This document shows, piece after piece, positions 28,836 through 37,239 of a stretch of DNA of 64,000 nucleotides. The notes under the pieces were generated by a model. It ran no database searches. It was not told the DNA's origin and saw only the letters and a list, made by a program, of their open reading frames with translations. The stretch's first letter is position 1. Every line of letters starts with the position of its first letter. The stretch comes from Candidatus Riesia pediculischaeffi. GTDB taxonomy: Bacteria; Pseudomonadota; Gammaproteobacteria; Enterobacterales; Enterobacteriaceae. A program made the position numbers and the translations under genes. The stretch is from assembly GCF_002073895.1 (NCBI RefSeq), contig NZ_CP012839.1, positions 289,411 through 353,410 on the forward strand, read 5' to 3'.

Positions 28836-30131
28836 TCAACAATAAAAAGGATTCTTGATGATTATTGAGTCCTCTCGAGAAGGTCCAGTGGAAATAATGT
28901 ACACAGAAACTCCAGTTAGCTCCTCTATCCTGCGAACGTAACGTATCGCTTCTTCGGGAAGAAATCGATAATCACGGATTTTATAAACCTTTCCCTTCCA
29001 ACCAGGAAGTATTTCATATACTGGTTCTATATCTTTCCAAGCTTCTAAGGAAGATGGAATCTTATCGATTTCTTTTCCTTCTCTATCTCGATAGGATGTA
29101 CAGATTTTGATTCTTTCCATTCCATCCAAAACATCCAACTTCGTCAGACAAAAGCTTGAGATAGAATTACATTGTACGGACTTATTGATCATCACGACAT
29201 CGATCCATCCTACTCTTCTCGGTCTTCCAGTTGTAGAACCGTACTCCATACCACGTTTTCTTAGCAATTCTCCTATTGAACCATGTAGTTCCGTCGGAAA
29301 AGGACCTGAACCTACTCTAGTTGAATAAGCTTTCATGACGCCCAATATGTGTCCCATACATCTTTTCGGTCCAATACCTGATCCTGAAGAAACACCTCCG
29401 GATGTTGTGTTAGAGGAAGTGACATACGGGTACGTTCCTTGATCGATATCCAACATCGTACCTTGAGCACCTTCATATATCACTGGTTCAAAATTATCGT
29501 GGGCTCTGTTCAATATCTCAGAAACATCTTCTATCATCTCTAGTATCACCTCAGAACAGGAGATGATTTCTTCCAAAGTTTCTTGATACCCGATGGATGA
29601 ACTATGATAATAATGAATCAGCTGGAAATTATGAAAATCTATGATTTCTTTCAATCTTGCTTCAAAAGAAGTCATATGTAAGATGTCAGATAACTTCAAT
29701 CCTCTTCTTGCAACTTTATCTTCATAGGCAGGACCGATTCCACGTAAAGTGGTTCCTATCTTACCTTTGCTAGCTTCTCTTGCTCTATCTATCGCTACGT
29801 GATGCGGTAAAATCAAGAAGCAAGATTCTGAAATTGCTAGACCGTTCTTAACGGAAATTCCATGAGATTGTAAGCATGTTAACTCTTTGATCAAAGATTT
29901 CACAGATATCATCACTCCGTTAGCGATAATATTCAACACCCCTTCGTGTAATATTCCAGAAGGAATCGTATGGAGGATTATTTTTTTTCTGTTCAAGATG
30001 ACAGTATGTCCAGCGTTATCTCCTCCGTGATAACGTACAACATATTTAGAATATTTTGTCATTAGATCTACTATTTTACCTTTTCCTTCATCTCCCCATT
30101 GAACTCCTAATATCACAATACTGTTGTTCAT
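28836..30131 (-). CDS. purA: Adenylosuccinate synthetase
   Basis: Makes adenylosuccinate from IMP, aspartate and GTP, the first step of AMP synthesis. The N-terminal signature GVQWGDEGKGKIVD, GHTVILN, GIGPAYEDK, EGAQGTMLDID, TSSNTTSGG and TGRPRRVGW are intact. From ATG 30131 (MNNSIVILG, with GGTGA upstream) it has 431 residues against 432 in E. coli. The open frame extends upstream to 30239, but the extra 36 residues have no counterpart. It follows hflC, as in E. coli. Confidence 0.96.
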   Translation of the reverse strand: MNNSIVILGVQWGDEGKGKIVDLMTKYSKYVVRYHGGDNAGHTVILNRKKIILHTIPSGILHEGVLNIIANGVMISVKSLIKELTCLQSHGISVKNGLAISESCFLILPHHVAIDRAREASKGKIGTTLRGIGPAYEDKVARRGLKLSDILHMTSFEARLKEIIDFHNFQLIHYYHSSSIGYQETLEEIISCSEVILEMIEDVSEILNRAHDNFEPVIYEGAQGTMLDIDQGTYPYVTSSNTTSGGVSSGSGIGPKRCMGHILGVMKAYSTRVGSGPFPTELHGSIGELLRKRGMEYGSTTGRPRRVGWIDVVMINKSVQCNSISSFCLTKLDVLDGMERIKICTSYRDREGKEIDKIPSSLEAWKDIEPVYEILPGWKGKVYKIRDYRFLPEEAIRYVRRIEELTGVSVYIISTGPSREDSIIIKNPFYC

Positions 30132-30255
30132 TTTATCTTCACCATCATCGGATACTGATTTATGAAATACTCGATCCTGAAACGACGAGGAATCAACATT
30201 CTTCATCTCATCCATACCTACATGGATAAAAAGTTTCATAATATGCTTCGAGAAA

Positions 30256-31231
30256 TCAATTTTTTACTACATTTGAAGATCTCATGTAACGAAAGAAATT
30301 AGAGTTCATTCCGAACACCAGAAGATTCTTCTGTTGTCTTTGTATGAAACTCTTTTCATAAGCTTTTAAACTCCGAAAAAACGAATAGAATTCTGGATCT
30401 TTATTAAAAGCTTGTGAATATAGCCTGGTTGCAATAGCATCTCCTTCTCCTCGTATCTTCAAAGAAGAGTATTCGGCAGATGCTAAGATCTCGGATACGG
30501 ATTTATCAGATACAGCTCGAATCTTTAAAGCTTCTTCTTTCCCTTGAGAACGATGCCTTCTAGCAACAGATTCTCTTTCCGCTCTCATTCTTTGATATAT
30601 AGCTTCAGAAACTTCAGATGGAAGTTCTATCCTTTTAATTCTCACATCGACCACCTTCACTCCTAAAAACGCCATGCTGTTTGAATTGACATCATTGTTC
30701 AAAACTTGATTGGATTCGTACATGAAACCGTTGGAGAAATCTCTCATCGCGATGGTTCCATAGTTTAATGAGTCCCTCACATCAACAGTCATCCTTCCCC
30801 TGGAATCCATGACGATACTCTTTACGTTCAATCTCGAACTCTGATCGTAGACGATCACTGAATTTCCTTTTCAACAAGGTCTCTGCTTGATCAATATCTC
30901 CTCCTGTAGCTACATAGTATTTGCTAAAATCGACCACTTTCCATTTAAGATAGGAATCTACTATGAGATCTTTGTTCTCCCTCGTAAGATATCTATCTGC
31001 TTGTACATCTACGGTTTGAATCCTAGAGTCCAACATCTTTACCTTCTCAATGAATGGAATCTTCAGATGAAACCCAGGTTCATATATGATCGGTTCTTTT
31101 CCATCTCTCAAGACCTTTCCAAATCTTAAAATAATCCCCCTCTCTATCTGGTGTACTACAAATATAGAATCGTATAGAAAAATAGAGACAACTAAAATAG
31201 TCGTAGAGCAAGCAAGAATTTTCTTCATCAT
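30256..31231 (-). CDS. hflC: FtsH regulator HflC, frame interrupted
   Basis: Membrane SPFH protein that with HflK encases FtsH. The first part (MMKKILACST membrane anchor, ERGIILRFGKVL, DLIVDSYLKWKV, LLKRKFSDRLRSEF) is one frame; homology then moves to another frame with RLNVKSIVMDSRGRMTVDVRD and on to KDPEFYSFFRSLKAYEKSF. The shift is at 30831-30842. E. coli has RSEIGRLDVK, so restoring two bases gives RSEFGRLNVK; a two-base deletion fits best. No homopolymer is involved. Both halves look conserved, which argues for a recent event or an assembly error. The start is four bases after hflK. Confidence 0.91.
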
Positions 31232-31235
31232 GTTC

Positions 31236-32447
31236 TCATCTTCCTTTCCGATTGTTTTTTCGAATATGAACGTTTTCGGATGACGATTTCTTTATCCCTT
31301 CCGAAGAATCACCTTCTTCAAATTTTTGTTTAAAATCATCTTCTCCATGAGAGATCTCATTTCGTTTGAATCTGCGGTTCATGACTCCTTCTGGATCTTT
31401 TAAAAAAAAGTCAGATGGAATCAAAAAAGAATTATTTCTTTTATCATCAATCAAAATTTTTTGATTGTTACTAAATATTTTTTCCATAGTTTCGATATAG
31501 ATTCTTTCTCTCGTCACGGAAGGAGAAGACTTATATTCAGGCAATATTTTAGAAAAACTTTCTATCTCCCCCTTCGCTTTTAATACTACACTTGTTTTAT
31601 ATGCTATTGCTTCTTCTATCATCTTCTTAGAGTTTCCATTAGCGATCGGTAACACCTCATTACGATAAGCTTGAGCTTCTCGAACAGTTTTCTGTTCCTC
31701 TTCTCTCGCTGCGATAACATCGTCAAAAGCCGCTTTCACAGCTTCTGGAGGACGAGCTGTTTGAAAGTTAACGTCTAAAATAGATATTCCCATCTCATAT
31801 GGTCCGATGATGTTCTCTAACTCTTTTTTAGTTTCATCACGAATGGTCGCTCTTTGTACTGTCAAAACCTTTTCCATTTCAGATAAACCAATGATACCTC
31901 GGACAGCGCTATCTACAGCCTGTCTCAAACTATTTTCAGGATCGATGACATTGAATAGGTATTGCGTAGGATTGACTATTCTGTACTGTACGTTCATCTC
32001 TACTTGAATAACATTTTCATCTGAAGTCAACATCATACCGCTGGTAACTTGTTCTCGAACCCTTTCGATGTTGACCGGAATGATATTCTCAATGAGAGGG
32101 AACTTCCAGTTTAATCCTGGCTCTACCATACGATGATACTTTCCAAAAAGTAGCAAAACTCCCCTATCACTCTCCTTGATCGTATAAAAACCGCTAACTA
32201 TCCATAAAATCAAAACGGTTCCAAAAAAAATCTTTGATAGATTACCGATCGAAAAATTACGTTTAATATTCCTATCTTTCTTTTGAAATTTTTTCATAAA
32301 ATAAATCAGTTTGAAGAGTATATCTTTGACAATCAATTTTGCACCGATATTTCTTCCCCTTCTCTTACTCCATGGATCGTAATCATCCCGATTATTATAA
32401 GAAATACGAAAACACACACGCACGTTTTTTATTTTATCTATGATCAT
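31236..32447 (-). CDS. hflK: FtsH regulator HflK
   Basis: Partner of HflC in the periplasmic-side FtsH complex. A cytoplasmic N-terminus, one membrane segment (IFFGTVLILWIVSG), then SGFYTIKESDRGV, the SPFH domain with GMMLTSDENVIQVEMNVQYR and the long helix with AREEEQ. From ATG 32447, after AGTAGG, it has 403 residues against 419. The glycine-rich N-terminus of E. coli is replaced by a basic stretch; DPWSKR recalls the E. coli DPWGSS. hfq and hflX, upstream in E. coli, are absent. Confidence 0.94.
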   Translation of the reverse strand: MIIDKIKNVRVCFRISYNNRDDYDPWSKRRGRNIGAKLIVKDILFKLIYFMKKFQKKDRNIKRNFSIGNLSKIFFGTVLILWIVSGFYTIKESDRGVLLLFGKYHRMVEPGLNWKFPLIENIIPVNIERVREQVTSGMMLTSDENVIQVEMNVQYRIVNPTQYLFNVIDPENSLRQAVDSAVRGIIGLSEMEKVLTVQRATIRDETKKELENIIGPYEMGISILDVNFQTARPPEAVKAAFDDVIAAREEEQKTVREAQAYRNEVLPIANGNSKKMIEEAIAYKTSVVLKAKGEIESFSKILPEYKSSPSVTRERIYIETMEKIFSNNQKILIDDKRNNSFLIPSDFFLKDPEGVMNRRFKRNEISHGEDDFKQKFEEGDSSEGIKKSSSENVHIRKNNRKGR

Positions 32448-32797
32448 AAAATACGACCTACTAAGATTGAAAATAAATTCAATCATCTTTGCGTAAAGAT
32501 TTATGTTTTGTTACACATTCTGACATGTTGATATAGAATCCAAACTACATCTTGTACAATACTATTGCTAAGGATACGCTCATCTTGAGAAACCTCAACA
32601 ACAGGACATGAATATACGAAACAGCTCAAAGAAGAATCGCTTCTTAAAATTAATCCCATATTTATGAAAGATCCGTAATAATCTGATCGATTAAAATTTA
32701 ATATAACGAGTGATCGTATATAATTCAAAACATAATTTTGAGGTAAGGAATATCGACAAGCAGATTAATTAAGAAACGTCTACCATTGTGGTGAGCG
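32448..32797. other. Spacer where hfq and hflX lie in E. coli
   Basis: About 350 bases between miaA and hflK. A 75-codon open frame from ATG 32728 on the minus strand has no ribosome binding site and does not resemble Hfq or a clear piece of HflX. Probably erased sequence. Confidence 0.45.
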
Positions 32798-33727
32798 TCA
32801 TGTATCTATAAAATATGCTATCTTTTCTAAGATTTTACTGTTTTCTCCAACATCAAATAATTTAACATTTTTCCAACTTTTTATCCAAGTCATTTGTTTC
32901 TTTGCAAGATTTTTCGTATCTCGTATACTTTCATATACCATCTTATCGTAATCAATTTTACCGCAAAGATATAACCACATTTGACGATATCCTATAGAAC
33001 GAATAGATGGAAAACTATCGTCCAAATCTCCCCTGGAACACAAGAGACTAACTTCTTCCTCCAATCCCTTTTCCAACATTTTTAAAAATCTACCCTCGAT
33101 ACGACGGTGTAATCTAAACTTATCTCTTGGAAAAATCGCGATCTGAAGAACAAAGTATGGAAAACGATCAGACGTTCTAAACTCTTCAATATTCTTTCCA
33201 GAAATTAAAAAGACTTCCATCGCTCGTAACATCCTTTGAGAATCATTAAAATTGACCATCTTTTTTAATCTTGGATGTACTTTCTTAAGAAGAAAAAATG
33301 TCTTATGGATTCCAAATCTTCGTACAAGATTGTGCAAAAAACTTCTGACCTCTGGGTTCGTATTAGGAAGAGATGGATCCAACCCTCCGAGTAGAGTTCG
33401 GAAATATAACATGGTTCCTCCGATCAGTAACGGTATTCTTTCAAGTAAGATAGATCGTTCTATCTCCACGTTCGCATCTTTTTGAAAGTTTGATACTGAA
33501 TAATATTTGGATGGATCAATGATATCGATGAGCTGATGAGGACAACTACGTAACTGATCGATAGTTGGTTTAGATGTTCCGATATCCAAACCTTTATATA
33601 TCAGGCAAGAATCCACACTAATAACCCTAACAGGAAGAGAACGATTTAAGATCATCGCCAATTCTGTTTTACCACACGCGGTAGGACCCATGATAAAGAT
33701 GATTTTTTTTTTTCGTAATTTTTTCAT
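32798..33727 (-). CDS. miaA: tRNA dimethylallyltransferase
   Basis: Adds dimethylallyl to A37 of UNN-decoding tRNAs. P-loop GPTACGKTEL near residue 15, SVDSCLIYKGLDIGTSKP, GGTMLYFRTLLGGL and the C-terminal SIGYRQMW all match. ATG 33727 gives 309 residues against 316 in E. coli; upstream ATGs would add residues without homology. It is first in miaA-hflK-hflC-purA, with hfq and hflX missing. Confidence 0.96.
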   Translation of the reverse strand: MKKLRKKKIIFIMGPTACGKTELAMILNRSLPVRVISVDSCLIYKGLDIGTSKPTIDQLRSCPHQLIDIIDPSKYYSVSNFQKDANVEIERSILLERIPLLIGGTMLYFRTLLGGLDPSLPNTNPEVRSFLHNLVRRFGIHKTFFLLKKVHPRLKKMVNFNDSQRMLRAMEVFLISGKNIEEFRTSDRFPYFVLQIAIFPRDKFRLHRRIEGRFLKMLEKGLEEEVSLLCSRGDLDDSFPSIRSIGYRQMWLYLCGKIDYDKMVYESIRDTKNLAKKQMTWIKSWKNVKLFDVGENSKILEKIAYFIDT

Positions 33728-34122
33728 ACTGATTATAACTGATCGCATTTCACGCAATTTGTCGGATATCGAAATCTCACCTATTAGGTGAATTCTTCGC
33801 AGTAAATCAAACGACAATCTATTTATTCATATCTTTGGAACAAATAGGACCTAATGAAATGGTCGTTTCTCCGTTCTAAAGTTTATATTAACGTTAAAAC
33901 TTTTCTTTCAAGAGATCCCCAAGATAACAATCAAAGGTGAGCGAAATATTTGAGTATTTTATGAGATTTAATATATGCAAACATTCTTAACGATTGGATA
34001 TTTTTTTAAATATCTACCTGTTTAAAGTAAAGACCAACGACCACATTACGATGCATCAGATGAACCGAAGTATATTGATCAAATATGATTGAACAATATC
34101 CACGCTTTATATGTCGCTCAAT
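33728..34122. other. Spacer between miaA and tRNA-Gly
   Basis: About 395 bases. In E. coli mutL, amiB, tsaE, nnr and queG occupy this interval; none is recognisable here. Holds the presumed miaA promoter. Confidence 0.45.
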
Positions 34123-34194
34123 AGCGGGAAACGAGATTCGAACTCGCGACCCTAACCTTGGCAAGGTTATGCTCTACCTCTGAGCTATTCCCGC
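34123..34194 (-). tRNA. tRNA-Gly(GCC)
   Basis: Cloverleaf with acceptor GCGGGAA/TTCCCGC, anticodon loop TTGCCAA (GCC) and T arm with GTTCGAAT. No encoded CCA. It lies 47 bases after orn, matching E. coli orn-glyVXY reduced to one copy. Confidence 0.96.
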
Positions 34195-34241
34195 GACGGT
34201 CAAAAAAAAAACAATTTTGGTCAAAACGTGTACGCTGTTGA

Positions 34242-34796
34242 TTATGAGTTAAAATCTCTTATGAAATGTTTTCGATAAAAAATCAACTCTCCGATGGAAT
34301 GCTTCACATCTTGTAATGCTCTGTGAGAACTTCTTCTAAAGAAGCTCATCAATATATCCGGCTTCCATCTTTTCACAAGTTCTTTTATCGTGCTAACGTC
34401 TATGTGTCTATAATGAAAAAATCTTTCTAAATTTGGCATGTATTGGAATAAAAACTTACGATCTTGACTGATGCTATTTCCACACATAGGAGAAGAACCG
34501 GGATATGTCCATTTTTCTAAAAATCGAATCGTTTCATCTTCTGCTCTTCTTTCATTAAAAGAGCTACGTTTTGTCTCTTGGATCAGACCGTTTTTTGTAT
34601 GAGTATTCCTATTCCACTCATCCATCTTCTCGATAAACTTTTCTTCTTGATGAATAGGAATGGAAGGACCTTCACACAAAATGTTAATCTGAGAATCCGT
34701 TATTACTGTCGCAATTTCTATAATTCTATCTTCTTTAGGATTCAATCCAGTCATTTCTAAATCGATCCAAATCAAGTTTTTTTTGCTTTGTAACAT
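34242..34796 (-). CDS. orn: Oligoribonuclease
   Basis: DEDDh 3'-5' exonuclease that finishes RNA decay by hydrolysing di- to pentanucleotides; complements PNPase. WIDLEMTGLNP carries the first two acidic residues, CGNSISQDRKFL the third, and HRALQD the His and last Asp. It has 184 residues against 181. Divergent from psd as in E. coli, where rsgA lies between psd and orn; rsgA is absent here. tRNA-Gly follows. Confidence 0.96.
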   Translation of the reverse strand: MLQSKKNLIWIDLEMTGLNPKEDRIIEIATVITDSQINILCEGPSIPIHQEEKFIEKMDEWNRNTHTKNGLIQETKRSSFNERRAEDETIRFLEKWTYPGSSPMCGNSISQDRKFLFQYMPNLERFFHYRHIDVSTIKELVKRWKPDILMSFFRRSSHRALQDVKHSIGELIFYRKHFIRDFNS

Positions 34797-35063
34797 CTTA
34801 TCTTTCCAATATTGTAATTAGTTCATTAGATAAACAGTGAAATAAAATTCTTATGATCACATTATATCTGATAAAACATAAAATAAATATAAAAATGTCT
34901 CCATTTTGAAAGAGAACGATTCGACTTTTTTTTCTGAAAGTTATAAAATTGTTATATAAAATTAATATATCAAGTTACTGACGAAAAAAGTTCACTATTT
35001 TAGACTATCATTTATCACCGTTTTTGATATGAATCCATGTGATATAAGCGTCCAATTTGTTCT

Positions 35064-36008
35064 ATGGTCTATCTAGAAAGCAGAAACTTTAGGAGATATA
35101 ATGAAAATGGGAAGATTTATACAAATATACTTGGTAAGTACATGTTTACAATTTTAACGAAAAGAAGAATCAGATCCTATTGTGCCCTTTTAAGAAAAAG
35201 GGCAACGGAAATCGTTTGTTTTCTTGCAAACCGTGAGATATTTTTTTTTACTCAATTTGCAATATTAATTTTTGTTAAACTTTATAAGATCGAAACGAAG
35301 AACTTGAAACATAGAAATTTATCCCATTACAAAACTTTCAACGATTTTTTTTCAAGAAAGTTAGAGAAGGATGCGAGAAAGATAATTAAAGATCATCATT
35401 TATCTTCTCCTGTAGATGGAACAATCAGTGAAGTTGGTACAATTCTGAAGAATAACAACGACCAACTCATTAAAACTAAAGGAAATTTATATAGCTTAAA
35501 GTTGCTTACATCACAAGATGAATTCTTTACAACGTCTTGTTTCGGATCTTTCGTAACAATTTATTTATCTCCAAGAGATTATCATCGAGTACATTCGGTT
35601 TCAGAATGTCTGTTAACCAAGTTGATATATGTTCCTGGGGAGTTGTTCTCAGTCAATCCTAAAAGATCCTCAGACACTTTTAAAATCTTTACAAAAAACG
35701 AAAGAATGGTATGTTTTTTTAAAACAGATTTTGGAAAAGTGATATTGATAATGGTTGGTTCTATTTTGGTCAACGGAATCGAAACTCGATGGAATAAAAA
35801 TCTTAAAAGGAACAGAGAGGATCCAATATGGACGTTTGAAAATCAATTGATTCCAATTAAGAAAGGAGAAGAAATAGGATATTTCAGATTAGGTGGATCT
35901 ACGGTGATTTGTCTACTTGAAAAAAACAGATTTTTTCTGAGAACTTCCCTAAGAAAAGGTTTAAAATTACAGGTTGGGGAAGTATTAGCTTATACGCAAA
36001 CATCATGA
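35064..36008 (+). CDS. psd: Phosphatidylserine decarboxylase proenzyme
   Basis: Inner-membrane enzyme that makes phosphatidylethanolamine and needs self-cleavage to form its pyruvoyl group. Catalytic Asp is in SPVDGTIS and His in SPRDYHRVHS. E. coli cleaves in LGST; here the site reads RLGGSTVI near residue 280, with one additional Gly but the Gly-Ser bond kept. It has 314 residues against 322. The N-terminal ~60 residues are longer and less conserved than in E. coli, and the C-terminal acidic tail is missing. The start ATG 35064 is uncertain. Confidence 0.93.
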   Translation: MVYLESRNFRRYNENGKIYTNILGKYMFTILTKRRIRSYCALLRKRATEIVCFLANREIFFFTQFAILIFVKLYKIETKNLKHRNLSHYKTFNDFFSRKLEKDARKIIKDHHLSSPVDGTISEVGTILKNNNDQLIKTKGNLYSLKLLTSQDEFFTTSCFGSFVTIYLSPRDYHRVHSVSECLLTKLIYVPGELFSVNPKRSSDTFKIFTKNERMVCFFKTDFGKVILIMVGSILVNGIETRWNKNLKRNREDPIWTFENQLIPIKKGEEIGYFRLGGSTVICLLEKNRFFLRTSLRKGLKLQVGEVLAYTQTS

Positions 36009-36115
36009 AGATATTTTTTGAACGAAAAAGACGTTTTACAAATTGAATCTTTTAAAACCGCACAAAAAACTCTTTATGAAAGACCTGTTCTCTCCTATTA
36101 AACATGAGAGAGTGT

Positions 36116-36946
36116 TTAATACACGAAACTTTTTCTCAAGTAATGAGAAACGGATTCTTCTTCGTTCGATCCGATTATCTCTAGATCTGGTAAACTTTTG
36201 ATCAACATTTCGTGAGAATTTTTCATCAGACATCCTTTTCCAACCATGCTCAGCATCTCATAATCGTTCATTCCATCACCGAACGCAATACAATCCTGTA
36301 ACCCATATCCGAGCAAACTAGCGACTCTTTTAAGAGCATTTCCTTTAGATACAGCACCATCAATCACCTCTAAACAATTATTAAAAGAAAAGCTAACATT
36401 CAAGTCATCTCCCCATTTTTTTTTTATTTTTTTTTGGACAGACACAAGCAATTTTTGGTCGTTTCCTGTAAAATATATCTTACTAACGCCGTCAGTTGTA
36501 AACTGTTTTAGATCAAATATTCGATAGTTGAAAGAAGATTCCTGAAAGAAATTCCTCTGCTCTGGACTATCTCGGTTAACGAACCAATGGGAATTAGAAT
36601 AGAAATGAGTTAAAATTTCTGGATTATTGAACTCCATCTTACATAAATCATAGACAATTTCCTTCCTAAGATCTTTTTTAAAGATGTTTCTTCCCGATCT
36701 ATTATAGATCCTGGCTCCATTAGAAGTGATCATATAAGTGTTGATATCGATCTTGTCACAGATTCTCTTCACATCTACATAATGTCTCCCAGTAGCGAAG
36801 ATTATATGAATACCTAATTTAAACAATATCTTCAATGTTTCTGCAGAATGGGGAAGTAAAGAATACTCTGGAGATAACAGGGTTCCATCAAGATCTAATG
36901 CGATAATGGAATATTTGTTCTCCTTTCTTTTATAATTGAGCGTCAT
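36116..36946 (-). CDS. yigL: HAD-family phosphatase YigL (pyridoxal phosphate phosphatase)
   Basis: Cof-type haloacid dehalogenase phosphatase; E. coli YigL dephosphorylates pyridoxal phosphate and sugar phosphates. Motif I DLDGTLLSPEYSL near residue 18, FATGRHYVDV and MITSNGARI, cap domain in the middle, and motif IV FGDGMNDYEMLSM. The alignment with YigL runs end to end, finishing VSHYLRK. It has 276 residues against 266, the excess at the N-terminus. Convergent with psd. Substrate is inferred from the family. Confidence 0.92.
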   Translation of the reverse strand: MTLNYKRKENKYSIIALDLDGTLLSPEYSLLPHSAETLKILFKLGIHIIFATGRHYVDVKRICDKIDINTYMITSNGARIYNRSGRNIFKKDLRKEIVYDLCKMEFNNPEILTHFYSNSHWFVNRDSPEQRNFFQESSFNYRIFDLKQFTTDGVSKIYFTGNDQKLLVSVQKKIKKKWGDDLNVSFSFNNCLEVIDGAVSKGNALKRVASLLGYGLQDCIAFGDGMNDYEMLSMVGKGCLMKNSHEMLIKSLPDLEIIGSNEEESVSHYLRKSFVY

Positions 36947-37239
36947 TTTAAACTCTTATGTGCCATCCTAACAAATTGGTGATCTAACAAATCTTATTAA
37001 ATACGGGCAATTTAGATGCAGAAAAATACAGTTTACTGAACGAGTATATGAAGAAGTACGATTGTTATATCGAACTTAAATATCTAACAATCAACATCTC
37101 TTGAACTACACATATTCATCTCAACGGTTAACGCAGTTGATATTAACCGAGCAAGGTATAAAATATTTTCAATCCGTTTCTCCTATAATTTATATGGATA
37201 GAACATTCTTTCGTCTTATCACACAATGTTGGAGCAGAG

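Noticed and set aside
30132-30239. 36-residue N-terminal extension of purA
   Set aside because: No counterpart in the family; ATG 30131 has a better ribosome binding site and gives the E. coli length.
32501-32728. 75-codon minus-strand frame at the hfq/hflX position
   Set aside because: Compared with Hfq and the HflX C-terminus by eye; only a vague likeness to the latter, not enough to name it.
36085-36115. Hairpin CTCTC/GAGAG between psd and yigL as a terminator
   Set aside because: Loop of about eleven bases and no T run on either side.
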